DNA from: Pseudomonas congelans
GTDB taxonomy: Bacteria > Pseudomonadota > Gammaproteobacteria > Pseudomonadales > Pseudomonadaceae
Assembly (NCBI RefSeq): GCF_900103225.1
Contig: NZ_FNJH01000001.1
Location: 451,178-515,177, forward strand
DNA: 64,000 nt
Reading direction: 5' to 3'
The translations under genes were made by a program, and so were the position numbers. Shown here one piece after another: positions 60,682-64,000 of this stretch. Positions within the stretch are counted from its first letter, which is position 1. Every line of letters begins with the position of its first letter. The notes beneath the pieces are model-generated. The model did no database searches, was not told where the DNA came from, and saw only the letters and a list, made by a program, of their open reading frames with translations.

Positions 60682-61782
60682 ATGCTCATCATGGAATTCT
60701 CATCGTCAGGCAATACACCCGATCACAGCCGCAGGGGCTTTCTCAAGCAGTCGCTGGCGGTTTCGGCAACCGTTGCCGCCATTGGCGCATTGCCGCGTCT
60801 TTCCAGTGCTCAGCCGCTGACCCAGCGCTACCCCGACCCGCTGGTCAGTGTGCTGGACGACAGCTTTACCCACATACGAATCTTCAATGCCAGCGTCGAG
60901 AAGCTGGCCAGCGGCATGCGCTGGGCCGAAGGGCCGGTGTGGATCGGTGACGGTCGCTACTTGCTGGTCAGCGACATCGCCAACAATCGCATCATGCGCT
61001 GGGACGAGGTGACGGGTGAGCTGTCGGTGTACCGCGAGCACTCGAACTTTTCCAATGGCATGTGTCGCGACCGTCAGGGCCGGCTGCTGGTTTGTGAGGG
61101 CTCCAGCACGACCAACGAGGGGCGGCGGGTGACGCGCACCGAGTACAACGGGCGCATCACCGTGCTGGCCGACAGCTTCGAGCGCAAACCTTTCAATTCG
61201 CCCAACGACATCGCCTGCAAACGTGATGGGTCTATCTGGTTCACCGATCCTACCTTCCAGGCCGAAAGTAACTACGAAGGTCAAAAGGTCAAACAGGAGC
61301 AACCCTTCGGCGTCTATCGCATCGATCCCTCGAACGGCAAAGTCTCCAGGGTGATCGATGATCTGGCAGGTCCGAACGGCCTGTGCTTTTCGCCGGACGA
61401 GAAAACTTTGTACGTGGTCGAAGGGCGCGCCAAACCCCACGGTCTCATCTGGGCGATAGCGGTCAATGACGACGGCACGCTGGGCGAACGGCGCAAGCTC
61501 ATCGAAGGCCTGGACTACGCAGCCATCGACGGCATCAAGTGCGACGAGAGCGGCAATCTGTGGTGCGGCTGGGGCGGTAATGGTGATCCCAAGGCAGATA
61601 TGGAGAAACTCGACGGCGTGCGAGTGTTCAACCCTCAAGGCAAGCCCATCGGCCATATCAGCCTGCCCGAGCGCTGCGCCAACATCTGCTTCGGCGGGCG
61701 AGAGGGCAATCGGCTGTTCATGGCCAGCAGCCATTCGCTTTATTCGGTGTTCGTGAACGCCCGCGGTGCCACGTTTGCCTGA
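60682..61782 (+). CDS. Tat-exported SMP-30/gluconolactonase family protein
   Basis: This 366-residue protein has a twin-arginine signal ([20 protein letters not shown], about residues 16-35) and an SMP-30 six-bladed propeller. Visible metal-site and blade motifs are [57 protein letters not shown] and [19 protein letters not shown]. These enzymes hydrolyse sugar lactones or related esters with a Ca or Zn ion. The product is expected in the periplasm. An alternative ATG three codons later is equally possible. It stands alone after the hcp island. Confidence 0.9.
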   Translation: MLIMEFSSSGNTPDHSRRGFLKQSLAVSATVAAIGALPRLSSAQPLTQRYPDPLVSVLDDSFTHIRIFNASVEKLASGMRWAEGPVWIGDGRYLLVSDIANNRIMRWDEVTGELSVYREHSNFSNGMCRDRQGRLLVCEGSSTTNEGRRVTRTEYNGRITVLADSFERKPFNSPNDIACKRDGSIWFTDPTFQAESNYEGQKVKQEQPFGVYRIDPSNGKVSRVIDDLAGPNGLCFSPDEKTLYVVEGRAKPHGLIWAIAVNDDGTLGERRKLIEGLDYAAIDGIKCDESGNLWCGWGGNGDPKADMEKLDGVRVFNPQGKPIGHISLPERCANICFGGREGNRLFMASSHSLYSVFVNARGATFA

Positions 61783-61890
61783 CGGCGTATGGCCCGATGA
61801 CGGCGCATGACACGACGCGTCGTCAATCGGGTCGAACCCCTAGGGCTGTGCCCTGTCTGTTCCTGTAATTACTTTCAGGGATAGTTATTT

Positions 61891-62727
61891 ATGTCGGCGC
61901 AACGCGGCCTTGTTCTACTTGCACGAGGCGGCTATGCCGCCCGTGGTGTTGTTTATCTGATTATCGGTCTGTTCGCGGTACTGGCGGCGCAAGGATCCTC
62001 GCAGCCGGCCGACAGCCACAGCAGTCTTGAAGCGCTGTTGAGTCAGCCCTTCGGCGGCGTTCTGGTCGGGGTGGTGATCGTCGGTCTGCTGGCGTTCGCG
62101 GCATGGCGCGTTTTGCAGGCTACGCGAGACGTTGATCATCATGGTCGCGAGTTCAAGGGGCTGGTGATTCGCGGAGGTCTGTTGGTGGGCGGTTTCACCT
62201 ATGGTGCTCTGGCCTTCTTTGCCCTGGGCCTGCTGGTCAGTGGGCTGAAGAGCTCCGGAGGCTCATCGGAGGGTGGCCAGGCCAAGGACCTGCTGGCAGC
62301 CATTCTGTCCTGGGATCACTCCAATCTGCTGGTCTACGTGGTCGCCCTGGTGCCACTGGGGCTGGGCATTGTGCACATCATCAAGGGCTACAAGGCGTCC
62401 TTCGAGAAGTATTTCGAGGCCGATGAAGACGTCATGAAGTACGTGCGTCCGGTATCGCGCTTCGGCCTGATCGCCCGCGGCGTGGCATTCATCGAAATTG
62501 CCGTGTTACTGGCGGTAAGCGGTTCCAGTTATCAGGCCATGCACCCGCCGGGCATGAAAGATGCGCTCAACGGTTTGCAGGATCTGCCGGCAGGCGGCCT
62601 GGTATTGCTGATCGTGGCGCTGGGCCTGATCGCGTTCTCGGTGTACAGCTTTGCCCAGGCTGCCTGGCGCCGTATCAATATGGATGTGCCTGACGCGCCG
62701 GAGGCCGTGGCGCGTCATTTCCGCTGA
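61891..62727 (+). CDS. DUF1206 membrane protein
   Basis: This 278-residue inner-membrane protein has six hydrophobic segments arranged as three repeats of the DUF1206 unit: ARGGYAARGVVYLIIGLFAV, KGLVIRGGLLVGGFTYGALA and SRFGLIARGVAFIEIAVLLA. Each repeat opens with an Arg-Gly turn before a helix pair. The function of the family is unknown. The ATG at 61891 has CAGGGA upstream. It is a single-gene unit. Confidence 0.9.
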   Translation: MSAQRGLVLLARGGYAARGVVYLIIGLFAVLAAQGSSQPADSHSSLEALLSQPFGGVLVGVVIVGLLAFAAWRVLQATRDVDHHGREFKGLVIRGGLLVGGFTYGALAFFALGLLVSGLKSSGGSSEGGQAKDLLAAILSWDHSNLLVYVVALVPLGLGIVHIIKGYKASFEKYFEADEDVMKYVRPVSRFGLIARGVAFIEIAVLLAVSGSSYQAMHPPGMKDALNGLQDLPAGGLVLLIVALGLIAFSVYSFAQAAWRRINMDVPDAPEAVARHFR

Positions 62728-62849
62728 TTCAACCGCCTTGTCAGAGGACGCTGAACCCGCTGACGGCGCGCCAATGCACAGCATTGGCACGCCAGTCCGT
62801 CGGATTGCGTGTAACTCCAGCCTCAATGTGCCGGAAGCTTATCGGCAAG

Positions 62850-63794
62850 TCAGACCCGAATATCCTGCGGACCGCGGATCTGGGCTTCGATGCGCGTGCC
62901 GGTGAGGCGCTCTTCGTTGGAGAACCCGTCGTAGCTGGACAGGTCGCCAAAGCGGATACCGGTGAGTTGTTCGATCTGCGCGACGCTGCGTTGCCAGGTT
63001 TTGAGCGGCCCGAACATGATATCCAGCTTACCCAGTTCGCGGGTCTGGTCGATCATGTAGGCGCTTGCCGAAGGCTTGCCGTCATCACCTAGAAAGGCCA
63101 CGACTTTCCAGAATGCCGAAGGGATTTTGACGTTGCGGTAGCTGCGGTCGTCGTCGCGCAGCACCGGGCCGGTGAATACCGTTACCCGTGATTTCCAGCG
63201 CCGTGTGTTTTCGAGAATGTAGTCCTCCAGCTCCAGCCAGGTCTTCTGATTGAACGCACCCATCTGCGGCGAGCAGTTGGTGAAGTGGAAGGTGTCGCTG
63301 TTGGCAACTTCGGCTTCCTTGCCCCAGTTAGGGTCCTGACGCCGGACCAGATGGCCGCGATCCAGCAGGTTGTCGGCATACACGCTTTCGCCAATCTGCG
63401 CTTCGGCGGGCAGGCGGCCGTCAAATGCCCAGGAATCCTTGCTGCGCTTGACCTCTACGCTATTGGCACCATCGATGTTGACGCCGACATACAGCGCCAG
63501 ACGCCGACTGCGTGACATGGTGATGGAAAAGTGTGTGTAATCGAGGCGGTCCCCTGTGTTCTTCAAAGGATAGACATCCGGCGCAAGTTCCTCGTCAACT
63601 GTCGGCCAGGGCACGATGAAATCACCGAGGAAGTTCTCGGCGTAGCCGGTGCGCTTTTTCAGGTCGCTTGCCGGTGTGGTACGGGGTGCGGCCAGCGCCT
63701 GTGGCTCGAGCAGCGTGGTAGTCGACGTCAGCGGCTTGAGGTCGGCAAGGCGGGGCCGGTAGGCGAGATCGATGGCGAACTTCTTGTCAGGCAC
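62850..63794 (-). CDS. DNA/RNA non-specific endonuclease
   Basis: This 314-residue protein of the NUC1/EndoG (beta-beta-alpha metal) family has the catalytic DRGHLVRRQDPNWG motif (His general base) and FHFTNCSPQMGAFNQKTW with the metal-binding Asn. FTGPVLRDDD and IPSAFWKVVAF complete the family pattern. No signal peptide is visible at the N-terminus (MPDKKFAIDLAYRPRLADLK), which suggests a cytoplasmic role or delivery by another route. No obvious inhibitor gene lies next to it. The 206 bases beyond its start to the window end show no gene. Confidence 0.9.
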   Translation of the reverse strand: MPDKKFAIDLAYRPRLADLKPLTSTTTLLEPQALAAPRTTPASDLKKRTGYAENFLGDFIVPWPTVDEELAPDVYPLKNTGDRLDYTHFSITMSRSRRLALYVGVNIDGANSVEVKRSKDSWAFDGRLPAEAQIGESVYADNLLDRGHLVRRQDPNWGKEAEVANSDTFHFTNCSPQMGAFNQKTWLELEDYILENTRRWKSRVTVFTGPVLRDDDRSYRNVKIPSAFWKVVAFLGDDGKPSASAYMIDQTRELGKLDIMFGPLKTWQRSVAQIEQLTGIRFGDLSSYDGFSNEERLTGTRIEAQIRGPQDIRV

Positions 63795-64000
63795 AGTGTT
63801 TGCTCCTGTGGGGGATTAATATCGTTAGTTCACCATAGACGCGTTACAGAGCGGCGTCAGGCCGGAGGGTCAAGGTTATTGTCTGCCGATTCGGCAATAG
63901 CTGCTAAATAGGGCTAAGTATCTGGCAACGTGCGTCGATAAGCTGTTGATAAGAGCAATCCGCAGCTCGCGTTATTTCATTGACCGGAGGGGCTACAGGA

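Noticed and set aside
1..64000. CRISPR arrays, tRNA or rRNA genes, insertion sequences
   Set aside because: No regularly spaced repeats, tRNA cloverleaf, rRNA sequence or transposase frame was recognised by eye. A tRNAscan-SE and ISfinder run would settle it.

Overview
The window looks like a chromosomal segment of a fluorescent pseudomonad, most likely of the Pseudomonas syringae complex. The grounds are G+C-rich coding with strong third-position GC, a Pseudomonas-type REP element, a P. syringae-like 'cgttcccatgctccgcgtgggaatgcc' extragenic repeat cluster, a fused urease gamma/beta subunit, heterotetrameric sarcosine oxidase genes and a full type VI secretion system (T6SS). The species call is inference. 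No rRNA, tRNA, CRISPR array, phage or insertion sequence was seen.

Region 1 (1-14321) is a nitrogen-scavenging block. An 11-gene minus-strand run, urtABCDE-ureEF-ureAB-ureCGD, imports urea and hydrolyses it to ammonia. Divergent from it lie an AmiC-like cytoplasmic amide sensor, an AmiR-like ANTAR antiterminator and an amidase-signature hydrolase. The urtA, amiC-like and amidase genes each follow a related leader: a covarying long stem-loop, a 4-bp stem with a hexanucleotide loop, then a short hairpin. In two of the three this is followed by an intrinsic-terminator-like structure. Both divergent promoters look like sigma-54 promoters. Together this suggests one regulon in which nitrogen limitation (RpoN/NtrC) and amide or urea sensing (ANTAR antitermination) jointly control amide and urea use.

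Region 2 (14322-19900) holds a small membrane ORF and a frameshifted small gene. It also holds a soluble chemoreceptor with four tandem PAS domains, co-transcribed with a three-domain CheW protein, and a few housekeeping or unknown genes.

Region 3 (20013-40317) is a complete T6SS locus. The minus-strand operon is tssB-tssC-hcp-tssE-tssF-tssG-clpV, followed by an AT-richer cargo segment (CdtB-like nuclease, zinc-ribbon protein), vgrG and a MORN-like gene. A PAAR-like gene converges on it. The divergent plus-strand operon is tssJ-like, tssK, tssL, tssM, tssA. TssM has lost its Walker A motif.

Region 4 (40348-51393) has a divergent MBL-fold/LysR pair, an extragenic repeat cluster, an amino-acid-type dCache chemoreceptor, and a purU-folD-soxBDAG operon linking N-methyl oxidation to one-carbon folate metabolism.

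Region 5 (51670-64000) has a TonB-dependent siderophore receptor with a DUF4198 partner, a divergent Nramp-related carrier, a nitrilase gene broken by an in-frame amber codon, and an MFS transporter. It also has an orphan AT-rich hcp/Tlde1-like effector/membrane immunity island, a Tat-exported SMP-30 protein, a DUF1206 membrane protein and a DNA/RNA non-specific endonuclease. The first 105 bases are the 3' end of a ketoacyl-ACP synthase gene.
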